From positions 40,587 to 104,586 of the forward strand of contig CAZUON010000006.1 in assembly GCA_964621345.1 (NCBI GenBank): a stretch of 64,000 nucleotides of DNA, in the 5' to 3' direction. Below are positions 1 to 7,956 of this stretch, piece after piece (the first letter of the stretch is position 1; each line of letters starts with the position of its first letter). Under the pieces are notes generated by a model. That model did no database searches and was not told the DNA's origin. It was given only the letters and a program-made list of their open reading frames with translations. Position numbers and translations under genes: made by a program. This DNA comes from Glaciecola sp964621345 (lineage in GTDB: Bacteria > Pseudomonadota > Gammaproteobacteria > Enterobacterales > Alteromonadaceae).

Positions 1-177
1 TTGGTCAAGCGCCTTACTATAGTGATGTTATTTGTACTAACTATACAAGTTGCCTTGGGCGTGAGTAATGTGGTTTATATGTTACCGTTAACGGTGGCGA
101 CCATGCACAATGCAGTTGCAGCGTGTTTACTACTAGTGATGGTAATGATGACCTACACCATGTATAGAAAATATTAA
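1..177 (+). CDS. ctaA: Haem A synthase CtaA, C-terminal end (5' end outside window)
   Basis: The window opens inside this gene: frame 1 is open from base 1 to a TAA at 175-177, leaving the last 58 residues. They form two hydrophobic helices joined by a short loop, the second starting with TMHNAVAA, a position where CtaA proteins carry a conserved histidine in the last helices. CtaA is a membrane enzyme that oxidises the methyl group of haem O to make haem A for cytochrome c oxidase. The next gene is the haem O synthase, the usual partner, which supports the call. The identity rests on a short fragment plus context. Confidence 0.75.
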   Translation: MVKRLTIVMLFVLTIQVALGVSNVVYMLPLTVATMHNAVAACLLLVMVMMTYTMYRKY

Positions 178-256
178 CTATTGAAATTATTAGCGTCATT
201 GGAATCAGTATCGAATTTCAAATGACACAAGCATTAAGCAGTAAAGGAGAGGTTTT

Positions 257-1153
257 GTGAGTAAGTCTATAGCGGCAACGACAACAACGAGTGCCGGCGC
301 CACATGGCGCGATTATTACGAACTAACAAAGCCTCGCGTGGTGATGCTGTTGTTGTTAACCGCATTGGTCGGTATGTGTTTAGCAACATCCACATGGGTC
401 GACCCTGTGGTGCTAAGTGCAGGTATGTTAGGCATTGGTTTGCTTTCATCAGCCGCAGCAGTTATCAATCATGTTGTCGACCATCGTATCGACAGCATTA
501 TGGCTCGTACCTTCAACCGCCCCGTAGCTAAGGGCAAAGTGTCGGTCAAACGCGCACTAATATTTGCCGGCGTATTAGGTAGCGTAGGTTTTATTGCCCT
601 AGCGCTATTTGTCAATATGTTGACCGCTTGGTTGACTCTCGCAAGCTTGGTGGGTTATGCCGTTATTTATACTATGTACCTTAAGCGTGCGACACCTCAG
701 AACATTGTAATTGGTGGTTTGGCAGGTGCTGCGCCGCCATTGTTAGGTTGGACTGCCGTGACCGGTGAAATCCACGCTTATGGATTGTTGCTCGTATTGA
801 TTGTCTTTACATGGACACCACCACATTTCTGGGCGCTCGCTATTCACCGCGAAAAAGACTACGCAAAAGCAAAGATACCCATGCTACCAAACACGCACGG
901 CGTGGAATTCACTAAAACTTGTGTGGTGTTATATACTTTATTGCTGTGTGCGGTTTGTTTGTTGCCATATTTAACAGGCATGAGCGGAGGCTTGTACTTG
1001 GTTGGCTCGTCGTTACTTAATGCGTATTTTATGTACATGGCGCTTAAGCTTAAATACAAGCCAGAGGCTTCTACCGCGATGGACACCTTTAAATTTTCGA
1101 TTTTACATTTGATGGTATTATTTGTATTACTCTTAGTTGACCATTATATTTAA
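257..1153 (+). CDS. cyoE: Protoheme IX farnesyltransferase (haem O synthase)
   Basis: UbiA-family membrane prenyltransferase that adds a farnesyl group to haem B to make haem O. The 298-residue protein matches the family length and has about eight to nine hydrophobic helices. The first aspartate-rich motif is at residues 71-79 (NHVVDHRID), followed by FNRP; the conserved YTMYLKR loop lies near 138-144 and GAAPPLLGW near 156-164. Translation starts at a GTG preceded by AAAGGAGAGG with good spacing. It follows ctaA by 79 bp and precedes a SCO gene, so the three probably form one cytochrome oxidase assembly operon. Confidence 0.96.
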   Translation: MSKSIAATTTTSAGATWRDYYELTKPRVVMLLLLTALVGMCLATSTWVDPVVLSAGMLGIGLLSSAAAVINHVVDHRIDSIMARTFNRPVAKGKVSVKRALIFAGVLGSVGFIALALFVNMLTAWLTLASLVGYAVIYTMYLKRATPQNIVIGGLAGAAPPLLGWTAVTGEIHAYGLLLVLIVFTWTPPHFWALAIHREKDYAKAKIPMLPNTHGVEFTKTCVVLYTLLLCAVCLLPYLTGMSGGLYLVGSSLLNAYFMYMALKLKYKPEASTAMDTFKFSILHLMVLFVLLLVDHYI

Positions 1154-1209
1154 AAGCAATTTTGAATCGGGTTGCATATTTATTTACTCAGTAGCTAAGG
1201 ACGTTTTAC

Positions 1210-1869
1210 ATGCAGCAAAAGTGGATTGGTCTAATCGCAGTGATATCTCTTGTACTTGGAGTGTATTTAGCGCTTACTATTGCGCCGCCAAGTATTGATG
1301 ATGAGGCACCATTATCAGAGCAAACCGAATATCTAAATTGGTATCCGCAAGCCCGCGCACTGACCGATTTTGAGCTGTCGAAACACGATGGCAGCACTAT
1401 GACCAATACCGATTTGGAAGGCAAATGGACCTTAGCTTTTGTTGGTTACACTTTTTGCCCAGATATTTGCCCGGTTACCTTAGCTGAAATAAATAACGTT
1501 TACCCACAATTACAAGAAATGGTAAGCGATACACCTTTGCAAATTTGGTTTTTGTCGGTAGACCCAAACCGTGACACGGTTGAGCGCTTAAACGAGTACA
1601 TTAACTATTTCAATCCAGACTTTGTAGGTAGTACCGGGCCACACGCACAGCTATTTCCTTTGGTACGTAGCATGGGGATGATGTATTCCCTATCTGAGAG
1701 TACCGACAATCCAAACTATTTAGTTGACCACAGTGCCTCGGTAGTCGTGATCAATCCAGCCGGCAATATCGTAGGTCGTTTTAAACCAAAACATGTACCT
1801 GGCCAGCTAGCCATAAGTGATGTTGACCAAATTCTTACCGATATTCCCATACTACTATCATCTAGCTAA
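1210..1869 (+). CDS. SCO1/SenC family copper chaperone for cytochrome c oxidase
   Basis: Membrane-anchored thioredoxin-fold protein that delivers copper to the CuA centre of cytochrome c oxidase subunit II. An N-terminal hydrophobic segment (residues 6-24) anchors it, with the soluble domain outside the cytoplasmic membrane. The copper ligands are visible: C83 and C87 in FCPDICP and H174 in VDHSAS. Length, 219 residues, is normal for the family. It lies 56 bp after cyoE on the same strand, consistent with joint expression with haem A/O synthesis. Confidence 0.93.
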   Translation: MQQKWIGLIAVISLVLGVYLALTIAPPSIDDEAPLSEQTEYLNWYPQARALTDFELSKHDGSTMTNTDLEGKWTLAFVGYTFCPDICPVTLAEINNVYPQLQEMVSDTPLQIWFLSVDPNRDTVERLNEYINYFNPDFVGSTGPHAQLFPLVRSMGMMYSLSESTDNPNYLVDHSASVVVINPAGNIVGRFKPKHVPGQLAISDVDQILTDIPILLSSS

Positions 1870-1902
1870 TCGCAAAGTATAATTTCTCCGTTGGGAGCAT
1901 AT

Positions 1903-2532
1903 ATGGGTAGCAATATACAAAGCCATGAACAGATAGTTGAACTAAGAGCAGGCCAACAAAAAGATGCTATTCGTCTCGCCCCGCTTATTTTACTCTCAGC
2001 ACAGACCTTACTTCCTTATGTTTTTGGCACTCGCGAGAAAGCGCTTAACTATTTACAGTTAGCGTGTGCGCAAAAAGACGGCCAATACAGCGCAACAAGA
2101 CATCATGTTGTCACAAAACAAGGTGATGTGATTGCTTGTATGAGCCTATGGCAGCACGATATGCCAAGCCGTTTTCATACATACACCGTGAAAAGCCTCA
2201 CTGATTTTTTGAGTCCAGCTCAAGTTGCACATATTGTTGCTATTAACGATGAACTCATGCGTGTGTTTGCACCGCCTTTACAAGACGAGCTCTGCATTGG
2301 GCATTTAGCGGTTCATACAGAGCATCAGGGCCAGGACGTAGCAAGTCAGATGATAAATTTTGCCCGTGAGCGAGCAAAAGCTTTAAATAAATCGAGACTG
2401 ATTTTAGATGTAGATAATGCTAGTACAAGAGCGCTCAGCTTGTATCGCAAGCATGGCTTTGAACAAATAAATAAGCGAGGCTTTACCTCAACCGAGCAAA
2501 CTTTCGTTCGAATGCATTTGGAATTGACTTAA
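1903..2532 (+). CDS. GNAT family N-acetyltransferase
   Basis: The C-terminal half carries the acetyl-CoA-binding GNAT fold: a beta strand with LAVHTEHQGQDVASQMI (motif A, with a Q-G-Q-D version of the pyrophosphate loop), then LDVDNASTRALSLYRKHGFE (motif B). The N-terminal 90 residues resemble other small acetyltransferases but do not reveal the substrate. I chose ATG 1903 because GGGAG at 1893-1897 sits 5 nt upstream; an in-frame TTG at 1891 overlaps that site and is less likely. It is 33 bp downstream of the SCO gene and may be the last gene of that transcript. Confidence 0.85.
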   Translation: MGSNIQSHEQIVELRAGQQKDAIRLAPLILLSAQTLLPYVFGTREKALNYLQLACAQKDGQYSATRHHVVTKQGDVIACMSLWQHDMPSRFHTYTVKSLTDFLSPAQVAHIVAINDELMRVFAPPLQDELCIGHLAVHTEHQGQDVASQMINFARERAKALNKSRLILDVDNASTRALSLYRKHGFEQINKRGFTSTEQTFVRMHLELT

Positions 2533-2707
2533 ACATCGAGGCAATAAGAAGACAAACCGTGCCAGCGTAAAACATTAGATAAAGAGCTTACACTCGTAGC
2601 AACAGATGCTGAGCTTTAGATTTGCGCGCTTGGTTGTTATTTTTGGGAGTTGATGAGGATAGCGCATACGGGAACATTGTTACCCTCTTAGCCCCTTCAA
2701 TAATTTG

Positions 2708-2735
2708 TTGACAAATTTAGCGTTGCACGTAAACT
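2708..2735 (+). promoter_or_regulatory. Putative sigma-70 promoter of the VOC-cupin operon
   Basis: A perfect -35 hexamer TTGACA at 2708-2713 is followed after 16 bp by TAAACT (4/6 match to the -10 consensus). The putative -10 runs into the palindromic operator at 2734-2751, so a repressor bound there would block the promoter. The rest of the 307-bp gap 2533-2839 shows nothing I can identify. Confidence 0.5.
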
Positions 2736-2751
2736 ACCTATCAGTAGGTAG
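2734..2751. promoter_or_regulatory. TetR-type palindromic operator (site 1)
   Basis: CTACCTA-N4-TAGGTAG, two perfect 7-bp arms, 88 bp before the VOC start codon. The same half-sites and 4-bp spacer occur in front of the tetR gene at 4564-4587. Two copies only, each in a promoter region of this locus, indicate the binding site of the TetR regulator encoded at 3962-4525. Confidence 0.8.
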
Positions 2752-2839
2752 GTTTTTGCTGTTATAGTAAATAAAGCGATATATAGATAATTAGCGCCAT
2801 CTACCCCCCATTACTTTTATTAAATCAGGAGACTAAAAT

Positions 2840-3211
2840 ATGTTAGCGTATTCTACAATTGGCGTGAACGATATGGCACGTGCAACGGCGTTTTACGATG
2901 AATTGCTTAGCTTAGTAGGTGCAAAGCAAGCGATGACAGGAAGAGATGGTGATTTTGTCGCTTATGGCACAGGTGAAGGCACCTTATTTGCTCTAGCTGT
3001 ACCATTTAATGGTGAGACAGCAAATCCTGGAAATGGCAACATGATGGCGATTGCTGCAGGCTCTTTGGACAACATGCAGGCGATGTATAATAAAGCACTT
3101 GAGTTGGGCGCAAAAGACGCTGGTGCGCCAGGTCCGCGTGCAGACGGTGCTTTTTCTTGTGCTTATGTTTATGATCTTGACGGAAATAAGCTCAATTTTT
3201 TCCATATGTAA
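2840..3211 (+). CDS. VOC (glyoxalase/dioxygenase) superfamily protein
   Basis: A 123-residue single VOC module pair: LAYSTIGVNDMARATAFYDELL at the N-terminus (first beta-alpha-beta unit) and FSCAYVYDLDGNKLNFFH at the C-terminus (second unit). This architecture is shared by glyoxalase I, bleomycin-binding and some glutathione-transferase proteins; a classical glyoxalase I metal-site pattern is not evident to me, so the substrate is unknown. AGGAGA precedes the ATG. First gene of a two-gene operon with the cupin, downstream of a TetR operator, so probably induced by a small molecule. Confidence 0.85.
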   Translation: MLAYSTIGVNDMARATAFYDELLSLVGAKQAMTGRDGDFVAYGTGEGTLFALAVPFNGETANPGNGNMMAIAAGSLDNMQAMYNKALELGAKDAGAPGPRADGAFSCAYVYDLDGNKLNFFHM

Positions 3212-3229
3212 AAAAGCAGGCTAACAATA

Positions 3230-3937
3230 ATGAACATACATGCAGCTTTTGACAAACCGGCTCTCGTGCATAGCGAACAACAGCCATGGGTGCCTTCACC
3301 TATGCCGGGAGTGGAGCGCAGAGCGCTGGATCGCGTTGGCGATGAGGTGGCCCGGGCAACTACCATTGTCCGCTATGCAGCGAACAGTCACTTTTCTGCG
3401 CATACTCATACCGGCGGTGAAGAGTTTTTGGTGTTAGAGGGCGTATTTCAAGACGAACATGGTGATTTCCCTGCAGGTACTTACATACGTAATCCGCCTG
3501 AATCGTCCCATACTCCTCGCTCAGACAAAGGCTGCATTATTTTTGTAAAACTCTGGCAATTTGAGATGCAAGACCGCACCCAGTTGCGGCTGCATATAGA
3601 CGATGCTGAAACTCTAGAAGACGCGCAAATACAATTTAAGCCTAATGAAGGGATTACACAACAGCGCCTATTTAAAGATCTGCGCGAAACCGTTTCAATA
3701 GCACAGTGGTCCCCTTTAACAGAGAGCTATTTAGAGGTTGAGGGCGGCGCGGAAATATTGGTGTTAGAAGGCGAGCTGAGCCATGGCGATAGTTACTTAG
3801 AAAAACATAGCTGGTTGCGTTTACCTGTTGGTGTTAGTGCCGAACTCAAAGCCGGTCAGCAAGGCGCAAAAATTTGGATGAAAACTGGCCACCTCAGTGA
3901 CGTTGATCAACAAGTGGCGCGTTTACCCGAGGTCTAA
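3230..3937 (+). CDS. Cupin-domain protein, ChrR-like
   Basis: The first cupin barrel carries the metal motif H-T-H-x-G-G-E-E-F near residues 59-69 and a second histidine in PESSHTPRS near 95, the pattern of ChrR-type cupins that bind zinc or iron. A second half (about 120-235) looks like a degenerate cupin without the metal residues (ILVLEGELSHGDSYL). ChrR-cupins occur as anti-sigma domains but also as stand-alone proteins; no ECF sigma factor or zinc-finger anti-sigma domain is present here, so it is more likely an enzyme or sensor acting with the VOC protein 18 bp upstream. Confidence 0.8.
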   Translation: MNIHAAFDKPALVHSEQQPWVPSPMPGVERRALDRVGDEVARATTIVRYAANSHFSAHTHTGGEEFLVLEGVFQDEHGDFPAGTYIRNPPESSHTPRSDKGCIIFVKLWQFEMQDRTQLRLHIDDAETLEDAQIQFKPNEGITQQRLFKDLRETVSIAQWSPLTESYLEVEGGAEILVLEGELSHGDSYLEKHSWLRLPVGVSAELKAGQQGAKIWMKTGHLSDVDQQVARLPEV

Positions 3938-3961
3938 ATAGTCCGCTAATGTTAGCGTGTG

Positions 3962-4525
3962 CTATAAATGCGCAACCGCCTTTTCAAATAAGCTGTCATC
4001 CGCCATGGTGTTACTGATCAGTATTGCCCCTTCTAACAACGCTAAGGTCTGGGCAGCTAACTCGGCGGCTTCTTGTTCATCATCGTCTTTTGTGCGGCTG
4101 TGCGTAAGTTTATTTTTGAGGGTGATGTAAAAGGCGCGTGTTAACCATTGTAGGTTAAGCATAAAAAAGCGCTTCGTTTCATCCTTCACTTTACTCGGTA
4201 ATATATCTGACTCTGCTCCAAGCAGACCACACAAACACATCTTTTTATCGTGTTTTAGAGCGCTACGAAACATATTTACGTAGCTTTGAATGGGATCTTT
4301 TCCTTGCTGGTACAGCGCATCGGCCTCACCTAATGCCAGCAAAAAGTCGTCGGTGTATCGACGCGCTAGCTCTGCACCTAAGTCGCTTTTAGTCGGGAAG
4401 TGATAATGTACACTGGCGCTTTTTATACCGACTTCGTCTGCTAATTCTCGAAAGCTAAAATTATTATAACCGCCCTCTCGTACTTTGTTCTGTGCTGCCT
4501 TAATTAGCGCATCTTTTTTTGACAT
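3962..4525 (-). CDS. TetR/AcrR family transcriptional regulator
   Basis: N-terminal helix-turn-helix typical of TetR regulators: FSFRELADEVGIKSASVHYH at residues 23-42, followed by FPTKSDL. The C-terminal ligand domain has CLCGLLGAE near residues 97-105, two close cysteines that could sense electrophiles (inference). Convergent with the VOC-cupin operon, 24 bp away. The perfect palindrome at 4564-4587 lies 39 bp before its start and the matching site at 2734-2751 controls the VOC promoter, so it very probably represses itself and that operon. Confidence 0.9.
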   Translation of the reverse strand: MSKKDALIKAAQNKVREGGYNNFSFRELADEVGIKSASVHYHFPTKSDLGAELARRYTDDFLLALGEADALYQQGKDPIQSYVNMFRSALKHDKKMCLCGLLGAESDILPSKVKDETKRFFMLNLQWLTRAFYITLKNKLTHSRTKDDDEQEAAELAAQTLALLEGAILISNTMADDSLFEKAVAHL

Positions 4526-4563
4526 AAGCTTCTCTTTTATATGGCTTTTTTGTTACTTTATAA

Positions 4564-4587
4564 CAACTACCTACCGCTAGGTAGTTG
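4564..4587. promoter_or_regulatory. TetR-type palindromic operator (site 2)
   Basis: Perfect inverted repeat CAACTACCTA-N4-TAGGTAGTTG, arms of 10 bp, 39 bp upstream of the tetR start codon. It shares CTACCTA-N4-TAGGTAG with site 1. It sits between the divergent tetR and histidine-rich gene, so the latter could also be affected, though its start is 210 bp away. Confidence 0.85.
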
Positions 4588-4797
4588 AACCAAAAGATAC
4601 GTTAAATTGTGATAATTTGCAGTATAAATTTTAAATTTTTTTGCTTTTTAATGATTGACTAGTGCATTGAATAATAAACACTATTTTACTTTTGAACGAG
4701 CGCATTGAGGATGTAAATGATCCTAAATTGCAGAGTCCGTTGCAATGTGACTGCTAAAGGCTACTCTTTATGTATATTAATTGCAGTAGAGAACGTC

Positions 4798-5394
4798 ATG
4801 AAAAATACTAACCTTTCCTTTCAAAGTAATCCTTTTGCAAGCAAGCATCTATTAAAAAAAGCCGCTCTTGCATGTTTTGTTGCAAGCCTATTTGCAATGG
4901 GTAGCGCAAGTGCAAGCGATGCAGACCCAAGTAAGGCTTTGCACGATCATCATCACAATGCAGACGGGCATGTCTCGGAGCATGATCATCACCATGGCAA
5001 CGACGGACATACAACTGAACATGCACATCACCACGGCGATGATGGTCATGCAAATGAGCATCAGCATCATCATGGCGACGACGGTCATACAAATGAGTTA
5101 GAGCATCATCATAGCGACGGCCAACATGTAGAAGGTGAAACTCACCACCATGAAGATCATGCCCACAATAACGAACACACCCACCACCATGGTGTAGACG
5201 ATGGACACTCAAGTGAGCACGAGCATCATCATGGTGACGATGGCCATGTTAATGAGCATGAACATCACCACGGCGATGATGGTCACGCTAATGAGCATGA
5301 ACACCACCACGGTGACGATGGGCATTTAAACGAACATGAGCATCATCATGAAGATGAAATGGTAGAGGGTGATCATCACCACCACGGAAAGTAA
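4798..5394 (+). CDS. Secreted histidine-rich repeat protein
   Basis: From ATG 4798 the protein is 198 residues: a long basic n-region, a hydrophobic core ALACFVASLFAMG and a likely signal peptidase site at ASAS-D near residue 40. The mature part is almost entirely 11 degenerate units of about 13 residues with the pattern H-x-HHHGDDGHxNE, ending in DHHHHGK. Such dense His/Asp/Glu sequence should bind Zn, Ni, Cu or Co in the periplasm. I do not recognise a named family. An in-frame ATG at 4717 has a GAGG 6 nt upstream and would add 27 residues, but would place the signal peptide internally. No metal transporter lies next to it. Confidence 0.75.
   Translation: MKNTNLSFQSNPFASKHLLKKAALACFVASLFAMGSASASDADPSKALHDHHHNADGHVSEHDHHHGNDGHTTEHAHHHGDDGHANEHQHHHGDDGHTNELEHHHSDGQHVEGETHHHEDHAHNNEHTHHHGVDDGHSSEHEHHHGDDGHVNEHEHHHGDDGHANEHEHHHGDDGHLNEHEHHHEDEMVEGDHHHHGK
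4942..5358 (+). repeat. Tandem 39-bp coding repeat
   Basis: Eleven degenerate 39-bp units encode the histidine-rich domain. Units at about 5220-5340 are the most alike (HEHHHGDDGH-x-NE), suggesting recent duplication; two units in the middle have lost or gained a few codons. The repeat also creates long spurious open frames on the other strand. Confidence 0.85.
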
Positions 5395-5410
5395 GCGTTA
5401 GTGTTAAGCT

Positions 5411-6265
5411 GTGATGCAACGGAACATGATTTTTAAGGGACTTAGCGGCTTTCCAATCACCCCACTCAAAAACGGTGAGGTCGACGTCAAAGTATTGCGT
5501 AACATTTGCCATCATATCGACAACGCCGGCTTAGATTCTATTGGGGTGTTAGGTAGTACAGGCAGCTTTGCCTATCTCAATACGCAGCAACGAAACTTGG
5601 TTATGGAATGTTGGTCAACGGTGCGCACACCTTGGATTGCTGGGGTAAGTGCCACGACCACTCAAGCGGCTATCGATGCTGCGACGATTGCGTATCAAAA
5701 TGGCGCGCAAGGCATTATCGCTAATGCCTTTGCGTACGTTCCGCTCAGTGCCGTCGAATTAAAACGCTACTTTTTAGAGCTTGCTGAGGCCAGCCCTCTT
5801 CCTCTGTGTGTTTACGACAACCCCGTTACAACCGGTCAAGGCTTGAGCCATGCTCTGATTTGCGAACTGGCCGAGCACGAAAATATTGCTGCAGTGAAGA
5901 TGTTTGCCCAGCCAAATAACCAACAGCAGCACCAAGCTTTACAGACACGTGATATTGCACCCGGCTATGCGGTCGACGCTAATTGCTGCGAGGCCATGAT
6001 AGGCGGGGCAAGCGCTTGGTATTCGACTTTGGCAGGCACCCTACCAGAGTACTTAGTACCGGTAATGAAGGCCATCAAAGAAGGGGATCGCGAATACGCT
6101 AGGCAATTAAATAAGAAGCTTGCGCCATTGTATGCGCTGATGAAACAACACAGCGGTTACCGACTTGTACATGCTTTGGCGAATCAACGAGGTTGGGATT
6201 GCGAGCTACCTAGCCCACTTGTGATGCCTGAATTTAAGGCCCTAGCTGGATTTATACCTAAATGA
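5411..6265 (+). CDS. Dihydrodipicolinate synthase / N-acetylneuraminate lyase family aldolase
   Basis: TIM-barrel Schiff-base aldolase of the DapA family, 284 residues. The substrate-binding loop GSTGSF (DapA: GTTGE) is near 49-54, the YDNP tyrosine near 137, and the Schiff-base lysine in AAVKMF near 160. The missing glutamate in the GTTGE-like loop suggests a substrate other than pyruvate plus aspartate semialdehyde; the reaction cannot be read from sequence. Start codons GTG 5411, ATG 5414 and ATG 5426 are all possible and none has a strong ribosome site. It follows the histidine-rich gene by 16 bp. Confidence 0.85.
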   Translation: MMQRNMIFKGLSGFPITPLKNGEVDVKVLRNICHHIDNAGLDSIGVLGSTGSFAYLNTQQRNLVMECWSTVRTPWIAGVSATTTQAAIDAATIAYQNGAQGIIANAFAYVPLSAVELKRYFLELAEASPLPLCVYDNPVTTGQGLSHALICELAEHENIAAVKMFAQPNNQQQHQALQTRDIAPGYAVDANCCEAMIGGASAWYSTLAGTLPEYLVPVMKAIKEGDREYARQLNKKLAPLYALMKQHSGYRLVHALANQRGWDCELPSPLVMPEFKALAGFIPK

Positions 6266-6403
6266 CATAGGCGCTACTTGCTGAATCTTATGCAAAATAC
6301 GTCATGAATTTTTAAGTGTCGGTCGGTACTAAAGATTAGCATCAAGCCTGTATTTTGCGTTAGAGTATGGAAGTTGCCAATACAAATTCTAACAAGGCCT
6401 TTT

Positions 6404-7939
6404 ATGCAAATATCATCTTTGACTAAGTTAAGTGTGCGCAGCATTTTTGCGCTTTTACTTTCATGTGCTCTTGCCTTTTATGCGACAGCTCAAAACCGTG
6501 AGCTTGATGTTGAGTCGAGTGTCGTTACTAATCATAAAACCGAAATTAAGGGTAAACGCGTAAGTTACTCTGCTACCAGCGGCACTCAGCCAGTTTGGAA
6601 CGAAGAGGGTGAGGCGGTTGCAAGTTTGTTTTATACCTATTATCAGCGCACCGATACCAAAAACGATGAAGTGCGTCCGCTGTTAATATCCTTTAACGGT
6701 GGTCCAGGCTCGGCATCGGTATGGATGCATGTAGCGTACACTGGCCCGCGTATTTTAAACATCAACGACGAGGGTTATCCGGTGCAGCCTTATGGCGTGC
6801 AAACAAACCCATACTCGGTTCTTGATGTTGCCGACATTGTTTTTGTAAACCCAGTGAATACCGCCTATAGCCGCGTATTAAAAGACGCCGAGGGCAATAT
6901 GCCTTCAAAAGAGAAACAAAAAGACATGTTCTTTGGGGTGAATGCCGACATTAAATATTTAGCGGAATGGTTAAATACCTTTGTTACCCGCTATAACAAA
7001 TGGCGCTCGCCTAAGTATTTAATTGGTGAGAGCTATGGTACTAACCGTGTATCGGGTCTTGCCTTAGAACTGCAAAACAGCCAGTGGATGTACTTAAACG
7101 GTGTGGTGTTAGTATCGCCTACCGATATTGGCATTGAGCGCAACGGTCCAGTAAAAGCAGCAAACCGCTTACCGTATTTTGCAGCAACCGCGTGGCATCA
7201 CAAGCGTCTTGCGCCGGATTTACAAGCTAAAGACTTATATGAAGTACTCGAAGAAGTTGAACAATACACCATTGAAGAATATTTGCCTGCTTTGGCAAAA
7301 GGTAGCTTTATTAGTGAAGAAGAATTAAGTACAACCATTAAAAATGTGGCACGTTATTCAGGCTTAAGCGAGCAGGCCGTCGCCCAAAGTAATCTTGATG
7401 TGAGTACTCGCTTCTTTTGGAAGGAGCTTTTGCGCGATGAAGGTAAAACCGTAGGGCGTCTTGATAGTCGCTACCTTGGTATAGATAAAAAAGAAACCGG
7501 CGACTCTCCTGATTATTGGGCGGAGCTAACGTCTTGGTTGCATTCGTTTACGCCGGCGATTAATTACTATTTGCGTGAAGAGCTAAACTATAAAACTGAC
7601 ATCAAATACAACATGTTTGGCCCGGTAAGACCTTGGGATAGAACAAACGATAATACCGGTGAGAACTTACGCCTAGCGATGGCACAAAACCCTTACTTAA
7701 ATGTGCTCATTCAGGCCGGTTATTACGATGGCGCAACCAACTACTTTGATGCCAAATATACTATGTGGCAGCTCGACCCAAGCGGTAAAATGAAAGAGCG
7801 CTTGAGCTTTAAAGGCTATCGCAGTGGGCACATGATGTATTTACGCCGACAAGATTTGGAGTTGTCGAATAACGACTTGCGTGAGTTTATTCAAAACACC
7901 CAAGTCGCTGAAGGCGTTGCTGCAGAATACGCACGCTGA
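6404..7939 (+). CDS. Secreted S10-family serine carboxypeptidase
   Basis: A 511-residue exported peptidase. The N-terminus has a signal peptide (FALLLSCALAFYATA-Q). The oxyanion motif NGGPGS is at 98-103, the nucleophile S210 sits in GESYG, an acidic residue occurs in GYYDGATNYFD near 440, and the catalytic histidine is in RSGHMMYL near 475. S10 enzymes remove C-terminal residues from peptides. I start at ATG 6404, with AAGG upstream and a signal peptide immediately following; a TTG at 6374 would add ten residues in front of it. It fits a lifestyle of degrading external protein, as does the M14 peptidase nearby. Confidence 0.92.
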   Translation: MQISSLTKLSVRSIFALLLSCALAFYATAQNRELDVESSVVTNHKTEIKGKRVSYSATSGTQPVWNEEGEAVASLFYTYYQRTDTKNDEVRPLLISFNGGPGSASVWMHVAYTGPRILNINDEGYPVQPYGVQTNPYSVLDVADIVFVNPVNTAYSRVLKDAEGNMPSKEKQKDMFFGVNADIKYLAEWLNTFVTRYNKWRSPKYLIGESYGTNRVSGLALELQNSQWMYLNGVVLVSPTDIGIERNGPVKAANRLPYFAATAWHHKRLAPDLQAKDLYEVLEEVEQYTIEEYLPALAKGSFISEEELSTTIKNVARYSGLSEQAVAQSNLDVSTRFFWKELLRDEGKTVGRLDSRYLGIDKKETGDSPDYWAELTSWLHSFTPAINYYLREELNYKTDIKYNMFGPVRPWDRTNDNTGENLRLAMAQNPYLNVLIQAGYYDGATNYFDAKYTMWQLDPSGKMKERLSFKGYRSGHMMYLRRQDLELSNNDLREFIQNTQVAEGVAAEYAR

Positions 7940-7956
7940 GGTATCCATTAGCCGCT

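Noticed and set aside
1891..1902. TTG 1891 as start of the GNAT gene
   Set aside because: It overlaps the GGGAG that serves as ribosome site for ATG 1903.
4808..5212. A 134-residue open frame on the minus strand in the histidine repeat
   Set aside because: It is a shadow created by the repetitive codons; it has no start region of its own and matches no family.
6374..6403. TTG 6374 as start of the S10 peptidase
   Set aside because: It would bury the signal peptide; ATG 6404 has AAGG in front and begins with the signal sequence.
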